DNA of 64,000 nucleotides from Pseudodesulfovibrio pelocollis (GTDB lineage Bacteria; Desulfobacterota; Desulfovibrionia; Desulfovibrionales; Desulfovibrionaceae), in NCBI RefSeq assembly GCF_030282845.1, contig NZ_JASTWE010000019.1:1-64000 (forward strand), given 5' to 3'. The position numbers were made by a program, and so were the translations under genes. The notes under the pieces were generated by a model, which worked only from the letters and a program-made list of their open reading frames with translations, did not search any database and was not told where the DNA came from. Positions 34,576 through 43,456 of the stretch are shown here, piece after piece; the stretch's first letter is position 1; each line of letters opens with the position of its first letter.

Positions 34576-36504
34576 TCAGGACTGGTTGTTGCGGACCGCG
34601 TTGAGCAGGCCACCTGACTGGATAATCTCCAGTTCCTTTTTGGTCAAATCATTTGTGACGGCCACGCTTTCGCCGTTGGCGAGGCGGATGGCCACGGTGT
34701 TGCCCGGTTTGATCCCGGCGGCCGGGATGGTCAGGCTCGCGTCCTGTTCGAGGCGGTCGTAGTCGCCGGGCTCCACGAGCAGCAGCGGCAGGATGCCGAA
34801 GTTGACGAGGTTGGCCCGGTGGATGCGCGCCAGGGACTTGACGATGACCGCCCGGACGCCCAGGTGGCGCGGGCCCAGCGCTGCGTGCTCGCGGCTCGAC
34901 CCCTGGCCGTAGTTCTCGCCGCCCACGATGATTCCGCCGCCAAGCCCCTTGATGCGGGACACGAACTCCTTGTCCACCCGGCTGAAGATGTACTGGCTGA
35001 TGGCCGGGATGTTGGAGCGCAGGGCCGTGATCTCCGCGCCTGCGGGCAGGATGTGGTCGGTGGTGATGTTGTCGCCCACCTTGAGGGCCACGGTGGTCTC
35101 GATGGCGGCGGGCAGGGCGTCGAACTCCTCCAGGGCCACGATGTTGGGGCCGCGCAGGATTTCCACGGACTCGGCGTCATCTCCGGCGGGAGGGAACACG
35201 AACAGGTCTCGGATGGAGGGCACCTCGGCGGGCAGCTCCACCCGCTCGGGCGCGTCGCCCCAGGTGGCGGGGTCGGTGAATTTGCCGTCCAGGGCCAGCC
35301 GGGCCGCGGTCTGGGCCGAGGCGAGGTAGACCTGCCCGTCCTGGGTGCCGGAGCGGCCCTCGAAGTTGCGGTTGAAGGTGCGCACGGACACGCCCGCGCT
35401 GACCGGCGAGCCGCCCATGCCGATGCACGGGCCGCAGGTGCATTCGAGCACCCGCGCCCCGGCGTCGAGGAGCGGCTCGATGAGCCCCTCGCGGGCCAGC
35501 AGCTTCATCACCTGCTTGGAGCCGGGGGAGATGAGCAGGTCGGTGCTCGGCGGAATCCTTCGTCCGGCCAGGATCTGGGCCGTGTTCTTCAGGTCCGAGT
35601 AGGACGAGTTGGTGCAGGAGCCGATGGCCACCTGGTCAATGGCCTTGCCCGCCAGTTCGCTGACCCGGCAGACCCGGTCGGGCATGTGGGGCTGGGCCAC
35701 CAGGGGCTCCAGCGCGCCGAGGTCGATCTCGATGATCTCGTCGTAGGCGGCGTCCGCGTCGGCGGAAAGTTCAGTGAAGTCAGAGCCACGGCCCATCTTT
35801 TCCAGAAATTCGCGGGTGCGTGCATCGGCCGGGAAGATGGAGGTGGTGGCCCCCAGCTCCGCGCCCATGTTGGTGATGGTGGCCCGGTCGGGCACCGAGA
35901 GCGAGGCCACGCCCGGCCCGCCGTACTCGAAGACCTTGCCCACCCCGCCCTTGACCGTGAGCAGGCCGAGCAGGTGGAGGATGACATCCTTGCCCTGGGC
36001 CCAGCCGGTCAGCGCGCCGGTCAGGTGGACCTTGACCACCTTGGGCATGGGGATGAAGTACGGCTCGCCCGCCATGGCCAGCGCCACGGACAGCCCGCCC
36101 GCGCCCATGGCCATGGAGCCGATGCCGCCCGCCGTGGGCGTGTGGGAGTCGGAGCCGATCAGGGTCGCGCCGGGTTTGGCGAAGTTCTCCAGGTGAAGCT
36201 GGTGACAGATGCCCGTGCCCGCCGGAGAGAAGACCGCGCCGGATCTGGCGGCCACGGTGCGCAGGTAGCGGTGGTCGTCCGGGTTGCGAAAGCCCATCTG
36301 CAGGGTGTTGTGGTCCACGTAGCTGACCGAGAGGTCGGTGCGGACCTTGCCTATGTTGATGGCCTCGAACTGGAGCCAGGCCATGGTGCCGGTGGCGTCC
36401 TGGGTCAGGGTCTGGTCTATGCGCAGCCCGACCTCGCGGCCGGGGATCATCTCGCCCGAGACGAGATGCTTCTCGATGATCTTGTGGGTGATGCTTTTGC
36501 CCAT
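34576..36504 (-). CDS. Aconitate hydratase
   Basis: A 642-residue aconitase. The [4Fe-4S] ligands appear as IGSCTNSSYSD and the pair in CTCGPCIGMGG; active-site blocks GSDSHTPTAGG and GGENYGQGSSREHAALGPRH are intact. Length corresponds to the short, aconitase-A-type enzyme without the extra C-terminal domain fusion of AcnB. It isomerises citrate and isocitrate; sulfate reducers use it in an often incomplete TCA cycle. AGGAGAGG lies three bases before the ATG at 36504. It is upstream of the ppiD-like gene on the same strand. Confidence 0.92.
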   Translation of the reverse strand: MGKSITHKIIEKHLVSGEMIPGREVGLRIDQTLTQDATGTMAWLQFEAINIGKVRTDLSVSYVDHNTLQMGFRNPDDHRYLRTVAARSGAVFSPAGTGICHQLHLENFAKPGATLIGSDSHTPTAGGIGSMAMGAGGLSVALAMAGEPYFIPMPKVVKVHLTGALTGWAQGKDVILHLLGLLTVKGGVGKVFEYGGPGVASLSVPDRATITNMGAELGATTSIFPADARTREFLEKMGRGSDFTELSADADAAYDEIIEIDLGALEPLVAQPHMPDRVCRVSELAGKAIDQVAIGSCTNSSYSDLKNTAQILAGRRIPPSTDLLISPGSKQVMKLLAREGLIEPLLDAGARVLECTCGPCIGMGGSPVSAGVSVRTFNRNFEGRSGTQDGQVYLASAQTAARLALDGKFTDPATWGDAPERVELPAEVPSIRDLFVFPPAGDDAESVEILRGPNIVALEEFDALPAAIETTVALKVGDNITTDHILPAGAEITALRSNIPAISQYIFSRVDKEFVSRIKGLGGGIIVGGENYGQGSSREHAALGPRHLGVRAVIVKSLARIHRANLVNFGILPLLLVEPGDYDRLEQDASLTIPAAGIKPGNTVAIRLANGESVAVTNDLTKKELEIIQSGGLLNAVRNNQS

Positions 36505-36623
36505 CTGCCTCTCCTGCGGGTCGTTGGGGTGTCGGGTTCTCTCGTGTCCGCATGCGCGCCCGGCGGCGGGACAAGGGGGCCGGACCTCTCATAATCCGGC
36601 CCTCCCGGGCATGCGCACAGCCG

Positions 36624-36926
36624 CTAAAACAGGAAGCCGTTCTTCGGCTCGCTCGGGCCGAGGCCGTCGATGCCGAGGTTGATGCGGTTGATCTTGTTCA
36701 CCCGGAACTGGATGTCCACGTCCAGGCGCAGCTTGTCGCGCTGGAGTTCGAAGATTTCCGCGTTGTGGTATATGCCCTCACTGGGCCTTTCGGCAGCCAT
36801 CAGCTCGCGGATGGTCCGGATGGTCGTCTCGCGCTCCAGAGTCAGCGCGGCGATCTCGGCCTCCAGGGTGGGGATGTCCTCGGAGAGCCGCTGCTCAACG
36901 GATCTTGATTCGTCTGCGTGTGTCAT
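36624..36926 (-). CDS. Small coiled-coil hypothetical protein
   Basis: A 100-residue, charged protein with heptad-like spacing (EQRLSEDIPTLEAEIAALTL), so coiled coil is likely. No known family was recognised. GGAGA precedes the ATG at 36926 with six bases spacing. Its start overlaps the last 32 bp of the upstream EPSP-synthase-like gene, so the two are probably cotranscribed. Confidence 0.65.
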   Translation of the reverse strand: MTHADESRSVEQRLSEDIPTLEAEIAALTLERETTIRTIRELMAAERPSEGIYHNAEIFELQRDKLRLDVDIQFRVNKINRINLGIDGLGPSEPKNGFLF

Positions 36927-38646
36927 CTTTTTTCTCCGCGACCGGCTTGGGCTTCATCTTGCCCGTGGGAAGCGAGTTGTAGAAGTTCCAGAATTCGGGC
37001 CAGGTGGAGGTCACTTCGCCGTGGTTCTCAAGGATGATGCCGGGCACGGCGTAGGCGGCCAGGGCGCAGCCCATGGACCAGACGGGCGAGGGGCTGTACC
37101 ACGTGCCCTCCCAGGTCCGGCCGCCGGGCTTGATGGCCACGCCCTGTTCGGTCTGCTCGTAGGCAGCGCCCATGCGGTCGAGGAGTTCCATGACCGTTTC
37201 GTCCGCGCCCTGGAGCACGGTGTCCTCGCCCTTGAGGGCCAGGGCCAGGGCCAGGGGGAGCAGGTCCGGGTCGCTGCCCATGGTGATGACCGCGCCCCGG
37301 GGCATGTCGGCCACCCTGGTGGCAATGAGGTTCTCGGTGGCCGTGTCGATGCGCAGGCCAAGGCCGGTCAGCTCGTCCAGCACGCGCCTGCCCTTGTCGT
37401 TCATGGGCCAGGAGCCCTGGATGTTGATGGAGCCGCCGCTCATGATGGGCAGGGCCAGCAGCAGGCCGCACAGGGACACGGACAGGGGAAGCGTAGGCGC
37501 GTCCTCGATGGCCGGGGTGCCCTTGCGGACCGTGACCGTGTCGCCGGAAAGCTCGGCCTGGATGCCGCAGGCGGTGAGCACGGCCACTGCCTCGGCCACC
37601 CGCTCGCGCGCCTCGGGGCCGAGGCCCTTGATGGTCAGCCCGTCCCGATACGTCCATGCGGCCAGGGTCAGGGCTGCGGCAAGGTCCGGGTCCAGCGAGC
37701 CGGGCAGGGTGATTGTCTTGTCCATGACCCCGCCGCATTCCAGGCGGGCGGGCAGGCCGGGGTTGCTGGGATTCATGGGCACCAGCCGCGCGCCCAGGCT
37801 CGGCAGCACCTTGTTCAGGGCCGCGATGTCCATGAGCTGCAATCCGGGCTTGCCGGTGAACTTGCACCGCCCGGCATGGCCCAGGGCCAGGGCCAGGAGC
37901 AGATAGAAATTGAAGGAGTCCTCGCCCACAAAGACCATGGTGCCCTCGAAACCGAGGGTGCGGCCGCCGTCGTTGCGGATAAAGTCGTCGTCCCAGTGGA
38001 TGGGCGCGCCCACTTGCTTGAGCGCCTTGGCCAGGTCCTTGTTGGGCGCGTTCATGGTCACCGGTGCGAGGGTGGTGCGCGCCCCGGCGCAGGCAGCCAT
38101 GGCCAGCAGCATGCGGGTGTGGCGGAAGGAGCGCGGGCCGGTGATGGCCGCCTCCAGAGGCTCCACGCGAGGGGCGAGCTTGTAGCCATCGCCGGTGAAT
38201 TTCTTGCGCGCGTCGGCCAGGGAGAACTGGTTGAGCAGGGTGAACAGGGAGCGGGCCAGCTTGGCGTCCAGGCCCAGATCGCTGGCCGTCTGGTCCAGGG
38301 AGCCGCGCAGGAGTTTTTCGAGCTTGGGGTCCACCAGGGATTTCTGGCGCGACTTGCGCCACGCGCCTTCCTTGCGGATGAGGAACGAGCGTTTTTCGAG
38401 CAGGCGCAGGATTTGCGCGTCGATCTCGGATATGTCGGTGAAGCGGTGCTGGGCCACATCCGCGGACTTGTCAGCGAAATCCTCGCTGGATTCGATGTGG
38501 TCGCCTGCCGCATCGCGTCGGCTTTCGGGTTGGGAGGGGCGTTTGTTGAACTTCACGGGCGCGCCGCCGCGGGCCGGGCGAGTGTCCCTGCCCCTGCCTT
38601 TGTCGGCCGGGGCGCGGCCGCCGTCTTCCTTGCGGATCTTGATCAT
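36895..38646 (-). CDS. Divergent EPSP-synthase-like protein with N-terminal chorismate-mutase-like segment
   Basis: A 583-residue protein (ATG 38646, preceded by GGAAA). After a basic, disordered N-terminus, residues about 70-145 (ISEIDAQILRLLEKRSFLIR then SLVDPKLEKLL) look like an AroQ chorismate-mutase helix bundle. The rest resembles EPSP synthase in overall pattern, with the usual inside-out barrel repeats. However, the substrate-binding GSKSxxxR is GPRSFRHTR, and the E-S/T-D-R type motif reads ADETVMEL. It may be a specialised or catalytically altered AroA. Whether it makes EPSP cannot be told from sequence. It is followed by the small coiled-coil gene. Confidence 0.7.
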   Translation of the reverse strand: MIKIRKEDGGRAPADKGRGRDTRPARGGAPVKFNKRPSQPESRRDAAGDHIESSEDFADKSADVAQHRFTDISEIDAQILRLLEKRSFLIRKEGAWRKSRQKSLVDPKLEKLLRGSLDQTASDLGLDAKLARSLFTLLNQFSLADARKKFTGDGYKLAPRVEPLEAAITGPRSFRHTRMLLAMAACAGARTTLAPVTMNAPNKDLAKALKQVGAPIHWDDDFIRNDGGRTLGFEGTMVFVGEDSFNFYLLLALALGHAGRCKFTGKPGLQLMDIAALNKVLPSLGARLVPMNPSNPGLPARLECGGVMDKTITLPGSLDPDLAAALTLAAWTYRDGLTIKGLGPEARERVAEAVAVLTACGIQAELSGDTVTVRKGTPAIEDAPTLPLSVSLCGLLLALPIMSGGSINIQGSWPMNDKGRRVLDELTGLGLRIDTATENLIATRVADMPRGAVITMGSDPDLLPLALALALKGEDTVLQGADETVMELLDRMGAAYEQTEQGVAIKPGGRTWEGTWYSPSPVWSMGCALAAYAVPGIILENHGEVTSTWPEFWNFYNSLPTGKMKPKPVAEKKDDTRRRIKIR

Positions 38647-38771
38647 GATCTTTCCGTCTTCCTTATTAATGATATGGTTCCCCGAACGGGGAAACGGTTC
38701 TCTATCCCGAAAGACGCGGCGTGGCAAGCCCTGCCGGGGCGTGGTTCCCGGCCGGGCCGGGGGATTGGAAA

Positions 38772-38804
38772 GGGGGAGGCAGCACAGGCTGCCTCCCCCC
38801 GGAG
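38772..38804 (-). terminator. Rho-independent terminator of sat
   Basis: An 11-bp perfect stem (GGGGGAGGCAG at 38772-38782 with CTGCCTCCCCC at 38789-38799) and a short CTTTCC tail on the minus strand, just past the sat stop. Confidence 0.75.
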
Positions 38805-38824
38805 TTGCAACGGGCGAGAGCCCC

Positions 38825-40105
38825 TTACTTCATGGAAGCGCCGGAGGCGGCCTTCTGCATCTTGACCTCGACCTTTTCGGTCAGGCTGGCGTAGTATGCG
38901 CGCAGGATGTCCAGAACTTCTTCGCGGCCGAAGTGATCCGGGATCGGGGCGCCTTCGGACAGGCCCTTGCGCAGGGCGGTGCCGGACAGGATGACGCGGT
39001 CTTCCTTGGCGTGCGGGCAGGTGCGCAGGGAGGCCATGCCATCGCACTTGTAGCAGTAGAAGGTCCAGTCGATCTTCAGGGGCTTGGTCTGCAGGGCCTT
39101 GCCGGCATCGGTGCAGGCCTCGTTGGCGTAGGGAATCTTTTCGAAGATGGTCTGGGCCTCGAACATGCCGTAGAAGTCGCCGACGCCAGCGTGGTCACGG
39201 CCGACGATGAGCTTGTTCATGCCGTAGTTCTGGCGGAAGGTGGCGTGGAGCAGGGCCTCGCGCGGACCGGCATAGCGCATGTCCAGCGGGTAGCCGGCCT
39301 GGATCACGTTGTCCTTCACGAAGTAGTGCTCGACCAGGGTGTCGATGGCCTTGACGCGGACTTCGGCCGGGATGTCGCCGGGCTTGAGGGCGCCAACCAG
39401 GGAGTGGATGACAACGCCGTCACACACTTCCACGGCGATCTTGCACAGGTACTCGTGGGAGCGGTGCATGGGGTTGCGCAGCTGCAGGGCGGCCACGTCG
39501 CCCCAGCCCTTGGCGTCCATTTCGGCGCGCAGCTGGGCAGGGGTCTTGTAGACGCCGGGGAACTTGGCGGGGAAGTCGCCCTCGGAGAGGACCTTCACCG
39601 GGCCGGCCAGGCAGAATTTCTTGCGGGCCAGAACCATCTGCACGCCGGGGTGATCCTTGGTGGCGGTGCCCATGAAGTCGCCCTGGCTGTCAGCGCCTTC
39701 GCCCTTGTAGACCATCTCGCATTCCCAGGTCTTCTCGGCATCGGAAAGCTCGAAAACCTCGGAGACCTTCATGGTGGCCATCACAACGCCGTTGCGCTCA
39801 AGGGTGATTTCCTCACCGGCCTTGATGGAGGCGTCGTCGGTGGCGAGCATGACGGGGATGGGCCAGAAGGTGCCGTCGGACAGGGTGATCTTCTCGCAGA
39901 CGCTCTTCCAGTCGGCCTTGGACATGAAGCCACTCAGCGGGGAGAAGCCGCCAATGCCCATCATGATGAGGTCGCCCTTCTCCTGGGAGGAGATTTCGAT
40001 TTTCTTGAGGCCAGCGGCCTTCTTGGTTTCAGCAGCGAGTTCCGCGCCTTCGAGCAGGCAGCAGACGAGCCCTTTTCCACCGTGCGGTGCTACGAGTTTG
40101 GACAT
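38825..40105 (-). CDS. sat: Sulfate adenylyltransferase (ATP sulfurylase)
   Basis: A 426-residue enzyme that activates sulfate with ATP to adenosine 5'-phosphosulfate (APS) and PPi, the first step of dissimilatory sulfate reduction in the cytoplasm. The nucleotide-binding motif [11 protein letters not shown] lies at residues 208-218, and [12 protein letters not shown] follows. There is no C-terminal APS-kinase domain, as expected of the dissimilatory enzyme. A CYKC...CP segment near the end is typical of sulfate-reducer Sat and probably binds zinc. AGGAGG precedes the ATG. It is divergent from aprBA. Confidence 0.97.
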   Translation of the reverse strand: MSKLVAPHGGKGLVCCLLEGAELAAETKKAAGLKKIEISSQEKGDLIMMGIGGFSPLSGFMSKADWKSVCEKITLSDGTFWPIPVMLATDDASIKAGEEITLERNGVVMATMKVSEVFELSDAEKTWECEMVYKGEGADSQGDFMGTATKDHPGVQMVLARKKFCLAGPVKVLSEGDFPAKFPGVYKTPAQLRAEMDAKGWGDVAALQLRNPMHRSHEYLCKIAVEVCDGVVIHSLVGALKPGDIPAEVRVKAIDTLVEHYFVKDNVIQAGYPLDMRYAGPREALLHATFRQNYGMNKLIVGRDHAGVGDFYGMFEAQTIFEKIPYANEACTDAGKALQTKPLKIDWTFYCYKCDGMASLRTCPHAKEDRVILSGTALRKGLSEGAPIPDHFGREEVLDILRAYYASLTEKVEVKMQKAASGASMK

Positions 40106-40213
40106 GTAAGCCTCCTAAATAGTTTGTCTAAAGATTCCATAGCCTTCGTTCATGGCGCGTTCGAGTGAGCGCTGGGTGACCATGATTGTGTCCCACATAC
40201 GAGGGTAAGCCCT

Positions 40214-40242
40214 TTAATGGCCGTTTGTGAAAGTCGTGTCAA
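40214..40242 (-). promoter_or_regulatory. sat sigma-70 promoter with overlapping Rex-like operator
   Basis: On the minus strand -35 TTGACA (40237-40242) and -10 CATTAA (40214-40219) are 17 bases apart. The plus strand reads TTGTGAAAGTCGTGTCAA (40225-40242): a perfect TTGTGAA half site and a partial second half (consensus TTGTGAANNNNTTCACAA), overlapping the -35 and spacer. Rex has been shown to repress sat in Desulfovibrio vulgaris. Confidence 0.6.
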
Positions 40243-40411
40243 GCGCTTTTTCCCGCCGCTGGTCGGCGTTTCGATCCGTGGCGGGAAGGGTTTTTGGCTA
40301 GAGGTTTTCGCGAGATTGTCTAGAGACAACCTTCGGAAAGCGTTGGTTTTCCGACCATGGCAGCGGCAGGTGGCTGATACGTGATTGTCGCTTTGGAAGA
40401 TCAAAAAAGGC

Positions 40412-40441
40412 TTGCACTCAACGCGAAAAATGCCCTATAAC
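40412..40441 (+). promoter_or_regulatory. Possible upstream aprBA promoter
   Basis: TTGCAC (40412-40417) and TATAAC (40436-40441) with 18-bp spacing. It would give a leader of about 275 nt. Confidence 0.45.
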
Positions 40442-40567
40442 TGGTGGTAGTAATGTCTCGTTGGCCCCTGTTTGGCCGTGGGAGCGCCTTTTTGGGTGCT
40501 TGCGTGGGTGAAATCGGCCTGTGCGGCCGCATGGCGCGGTTCCAGACATGAGGGGGCGGCGGTGAGC

Positions 40568-40619
40568 TTGTTAAAAAATTCACTTTCTCGTTGACAAGCT
40601 GGGCGCAGTCTTGCTAGTT
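40568..40619 (+). promoter_or_regulatory. Possible proximal aprBA promoter with Rex-like site
   Basis: TTGTTAA-AAAA-TTCACTT (40568-40585) resembles a Rex operator and lies 6 bp before a perfect -35 TTGACA (40591-40596). The -10 candidate CTAGTT/TAGTTC at 40614-40620 is weak. Confidence 0.45.
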
Positions 40620-40722
40620 CCAAAATTCCCATCGGCTTCAACCCGATGCGATGCAAATTTTTTGTTTAGGTAGAGGACGTCGGTTATTGTGAATAATAAA
40701 ACCCTATTTAGGAGGAGAAGTT

Positions 40723-41223
40723 ATGCCGACCTTTGTTAACCCGGAAAAATGTGACGGCTGCAAGGGTGGCGAAAAGACCGCTTGCATGTACATTTGCCCG
40801 AACGATCTGATGATCCTGGATGCCGACGAGATGAAGGCATACAACCAGGAGCCGTCTGCGTGCTGGGAATGCTACTCCTGCGTGAAGATTTGCCCCCAAG
40901 GCGCCATTGAAGCCCGTCCGTACGCCGACTTCGCCCCCATGGGTGGTACCTCCATCCCCATGCGTTCCGCCGAGGACATCATGTGGACCGTGAAGTTCCG
41001 CAATGGCAGCGTGAAGCGCTTCAAGTTCCCCATCCGCACCACTCCCGAAGGCTCCATCAAGCCCTTTGACGGCAAGCCCGAGCCGACCGACCTGGAAAAC
41101 GAGCTGCTCTTCACCGAGACCACGCTTGTGACCCCCAAGGCCACCCTCATGGAGACCGCTACCATCACCGAGGCTGACCTGAAGAAAGAGTGGAAGGCGG
41201 AAGACTACGCGAACCTCGTGTAA
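40723..41223 (+). CDS. aprB: Adenylylsulfate reductase subunit beta
   Basis: A 166-residue iron-sulfur subunit of APS reductase. Two [4Fe-4S] clusters are coordinated by cysteines 10, 13, 21, 25 and 47, 50, 53, 57 (motifs CDGCKGGEKTACMYICPND and CWECYSCVKICPQG). It carries electrons to the flavin of AprA, which reduces APS to sulfite and AMP. The C-terminal tail wraps over AprA in known structures. TAGGAGG gives a strong ribosome binding site. It forms the first gene of aprBA, 67 bp before aprA. Confidence 0.97.
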   Translation: MPTFVNPEKCDGCKGGEKTACMYICPNDLMILDADEMKAYNQEPSACWECYSCVKICPQGAIEARPYADFAPMGGTSIPMRSAEDIMWTVKFRNGSVKRFKFPIRTTPEGSIKPFDGKPEPTDLENELLFTETTLVTPKATLMETATITEADLKKEWKAEDYANLV

Positions 41224-41290
41224 TACGTGGTTTTTGCGTTGATTTGTCGTTAGTGACTGCTTGAAACAAGAATATTCCTAGGAGGAAATT

Positions 41291-43288
41291 ATGCCTCTGC
41301 TTCCCAGCAAAGAAGCGTCCAAAGGTGTGGCCCTGGCCGAGCCGGTAATCGTCGAGAAACACGTCGACCTCCTGCTCGTCGGTGGTGGTATGGGCAACTG
41401 CGGCGTGGCCTTCGAGGCCATGCGCTGGATCCAGAAAGTGGACCCGAGCCTGAGCCTGGAACTGGTTGACAAGGCCGCCCTCGAGCGCTCCGGCGCCGTG
41501 GCCCAGGGCCTCTCCGCCATCAACACCTACGTTGGTGAAAACGATGTGGACGACTACGTCCGCATGGTCCGCACCGACCTCATGGGCCTGGTCCGCGAAG
41601 ACCTGATCTTCGACCTGGGCCGCCACGTTGACGATTCCGTCCACCTCTTCGAAGAGTGGGGCCTCCCCATCTGGGTCAAGAAGGACGGCAAGAACGTTGA
41701 CGGCGGCAAGGCCAAGGCCGAGGGCCTGGCCATCCGCAAGGGCGATGCCCCGGTTCGTTCCGGCCGCTGGCAGATCATGATCAACGGTGAGTCCTACAAG
41801 TGCATCGTGGCCGAGGCCGCCAAGAACGCCATCGGCGAGGACCGCTACGTCGAGCGCGTCTTCATCGTGAAGCTGCTCCTGGACGCCAACGAGCCCAACC
41901 GAATTGCCGGTGCCGTCGGCTTCTCCACCCGCGAGAACAAGGTGTACGTCTACACCTGCAACGCCTGTGTCGTCGCCTGCGGCGGCGCGGTCAACGTCTA
42001 CCGCCCCCGTTCCACCGGTGAGGGCATGGGTCGCGCCTGGTACCCGGTGTGGAACTCCGGTTCCACCTACACCATGGTCGCCCAGGTCGGCGGCGAGATG
42101 ACCATGATGGAAAACCGCTTCGTGCCCGCCCGCTTCAAGGACGGTTACGGCCCGGTCGGCGCCTGGTTCCTGCTCTTCAAGGCCAAGGCCACCAACTACA
42201 AGGGTGAGGACTACTGCGTCACCAACCGCGCCATGCTGAAGCCTTACGAGGATCGCGGCTACGCCAAGGGTCACATCATCCCCACCTGTCTGCGCAACCA
42301 CATGATGCTCCGTGAAATGCGTGAAGGCCGCGGCCCGATCTTCATGGACACCAAGACCGCCCTGCTGACCACCGTCAACGGCGACCTGACCGGTCCCGAG
42401 TGGAAGCACCTCGAGTCCGAGGCCTGGGAAGACTTCCTCGACATGTGCGTCGGCCAGGCCAACCTGTGGGCCGCCACCAACTGCGCTCCCGAGGATCGCG
42501 GTTCCGAGATCATGCCCACCGAGCCGTACCTCCTGGGCTCCCACTCCGGCTGCTGCGGCATCTGGGTTTCCGGTCCGGACGAGCCCTGGGTTCCCGAGTC
42601 CTACAAGATCAAGGCCGACAACGGCAAGGTCTACAACCGCATGACCACCGTCAACGGCCTGTGGACCTGCGCTGACGGCGTGGGCGCTTCCGGCCACAAG
42701 TTCTCCTCCGGTGCCCATGCTGAAGGCCGCATCGTTGGCAAGCAGATGGTGCGCTGGTGCGTGGACCACAAGGGCTTCAAGCCGACCCTGAAGGAAAAGG
42801 CCGCCGACCTGGCCAAGGAAATCTACCAGCCGTGGTACACCTACGAGGCCCACAAGGGCGGTTCCACCGACCCGGTCGTCAACCCGGCCTACATCACCCC
42901 GCACAACTTCATGATGCGCCTCATCAAGTGCACCGATGAATACGGCGGCGGCGTTGCCACCCTGTACATGACCTCCAAGGCCCTGCTGAACACCGGCTTC
43001 TGGCTGCTCGGCATGATGGAAGAAGATTCCCAGAAGCTCGCCGCTCGTGACCTGCACGAACTGATGCGCTGCTGGGAGCAGTACCACCGCCTGTGGACCG
43101 TGCGCCTGCACATGCAGCACATCGAGTTCCGCGAGGAGTCCCGTTACCCGGGCTTCTACTACCGCGGCGACTTCATGGGCCTGGACGATTCCAAGTGGAA
43201 GTGCTTCGTCAACTCGAAGTTTGATCCCGCCACTGGCGTGACCACCATCTTCAAGAAGCCCTTCGTGAAGATCATCCCCGACGCCTAA
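41291..43288 (+). CDS. aprA: Adenylylsulfate reductase subunit alpha
   Basis: A 665-residue FAD subunit of APS reductase. The flavin-binding N-terminus (VDLLLVGGGMGNCGVAFEAM) and fumarate-reductase-like blocks (VVACGGAVNVYRPRSTGEGM; SGPDEPWVP) are present and the length is typical. It reduces APS to sulfite and AMP in the cytoplasm as an alpha-beta dimer. TAGGAGG lies just before the ATG. Codon use is biased to a few C-ending codons, consistent with very high expression. A strong hairpin follows at 43365-43414. Confidence 0.98.
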   Translation: MPLLPSKEASKGVALAEPVIVEKHVDLLLVGGGMGNCGVAFEAMRWIQKVDPSLSLELVDKAALERSGAVAQGLSAINTYVGENDVDDYVRMVRTDLMGLVREDLIFDLGRHVDDSVHLFEEWGLPIWVKKDGKNVDGGKAKAEGLAIRKGDAPVRSGRWQIMINGESYKCIVAEAAKNAIGEDRYVERVFIVKLLLDANEPNRIAGAVGFSTRENKVYVYTCNACVVACGGAVNVYRPRSTGEGMGRAWYPVWNSGSTYTMVAQVGGEMTMMENRFVPARFKDGYGPVGAWFLLFKAKATNYKGEDYCVTNRAMLKPYEDRGYAKGHIIPTCLRNHMMLREMREGRGPIFMDTKTALLTTVNGDLTGPEWKHLESEAWEDFLDMCVGQANLWAATNCAPEDRGSEIMPTEPYLLGSHSGCCGIWVSGPDEPWVPESYKIKADNGKVYNRMTTVNGLWTCADGVGASGHKFSSGAHAEGRIVGKQMVRWCVDHKGFKPTLKEKAADLAKEIYQPWYTYEAHKGGSTDPVVNPAYITPHNFMMRLIKCTDEYGGGVATLYMTSKALLNTGFWLLGMMEEDSQKLAARDLHELMRCWEQYHRLWTVRLHMQHIEFREESRYPGFYYRGDFMGLDDSKWKCFVNSKFDPATGVTTIFKKPFVKIIPDA

Positions 43289-43313
43289 GCTGCAATTAGG
43301 TAGTGATCGACCC

Positions 43314-43342
43314 GTGACCGCGGGCCCCCGGCCCGCGGTCAC
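43314..43342 (+). repeat. Perfect 13-bp palindrome after aprA
   Basis: GTGACCGCGGGCC (43314-43326) pairs with GGCCCGCGGTCAC (43330-43342) around CCC, 26 bp after the aprA stop. No U tract follows, so it may stabilise the 3' end of aprBA mRNA or assist the second hairpin. Confidence 0.65.
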
Positions 43343-43364
43343 ATTCCCATCTGCCGGGGCTAAA

Positions 43365-43419
43365 ATGGTCTGAATCCGGGCCGGGATGCCGCTCCCGGTC
43401 CGGGTTTAGGCCATTTTTT
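43365..43419 (+). terminator. Strong terminator/attenuator between aprA and qmoA
   Basis: A 22-bp stem (43365-43386 with 43393-43414, several G-U pairs) with a 6-nt loop and a T6 run (43414-43419). Partial read-through would place qmo below apr in expression; qmo could also have its own promoter. Confidence 0.8.
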
Positions 43420-43456
43420 GGCGAAGCCTCAACATTACTCGGGAGGAATGAAGAGA

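Larger units (their letters stand above)
40106..40722. other. sat/aprB divergent regulatory region
   Basis: 617 bp of non-coding sequence, lower in GC than the flanks. It holds the sat promoter, two possible apr promoters and Rex-like dyads near each. Short frames crossing it show no ribosome binding site. Confidence 0.7.

Noticed and set aside
36624-36926. Possibility that the 100-residue gene is only a shadow of its neighbour
   Set aside because: Most of it lies outside the EPSP-synthase-like gene, it has a good ribosome binding site and ordinary composition, so it was kept as a real gene.
41165-43342. A 725-codon minus-strand frame opposite aprA
   Set aside because: Antisense shadow of aprA; composition is low-complexity and no start signal is present.
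43365-43419. Riboswitch in front of qmoA
   Set aside because: The structure is a single long hairpin with a T6 run and no multi-helix aptamer; terminator/attenuator is simpler.
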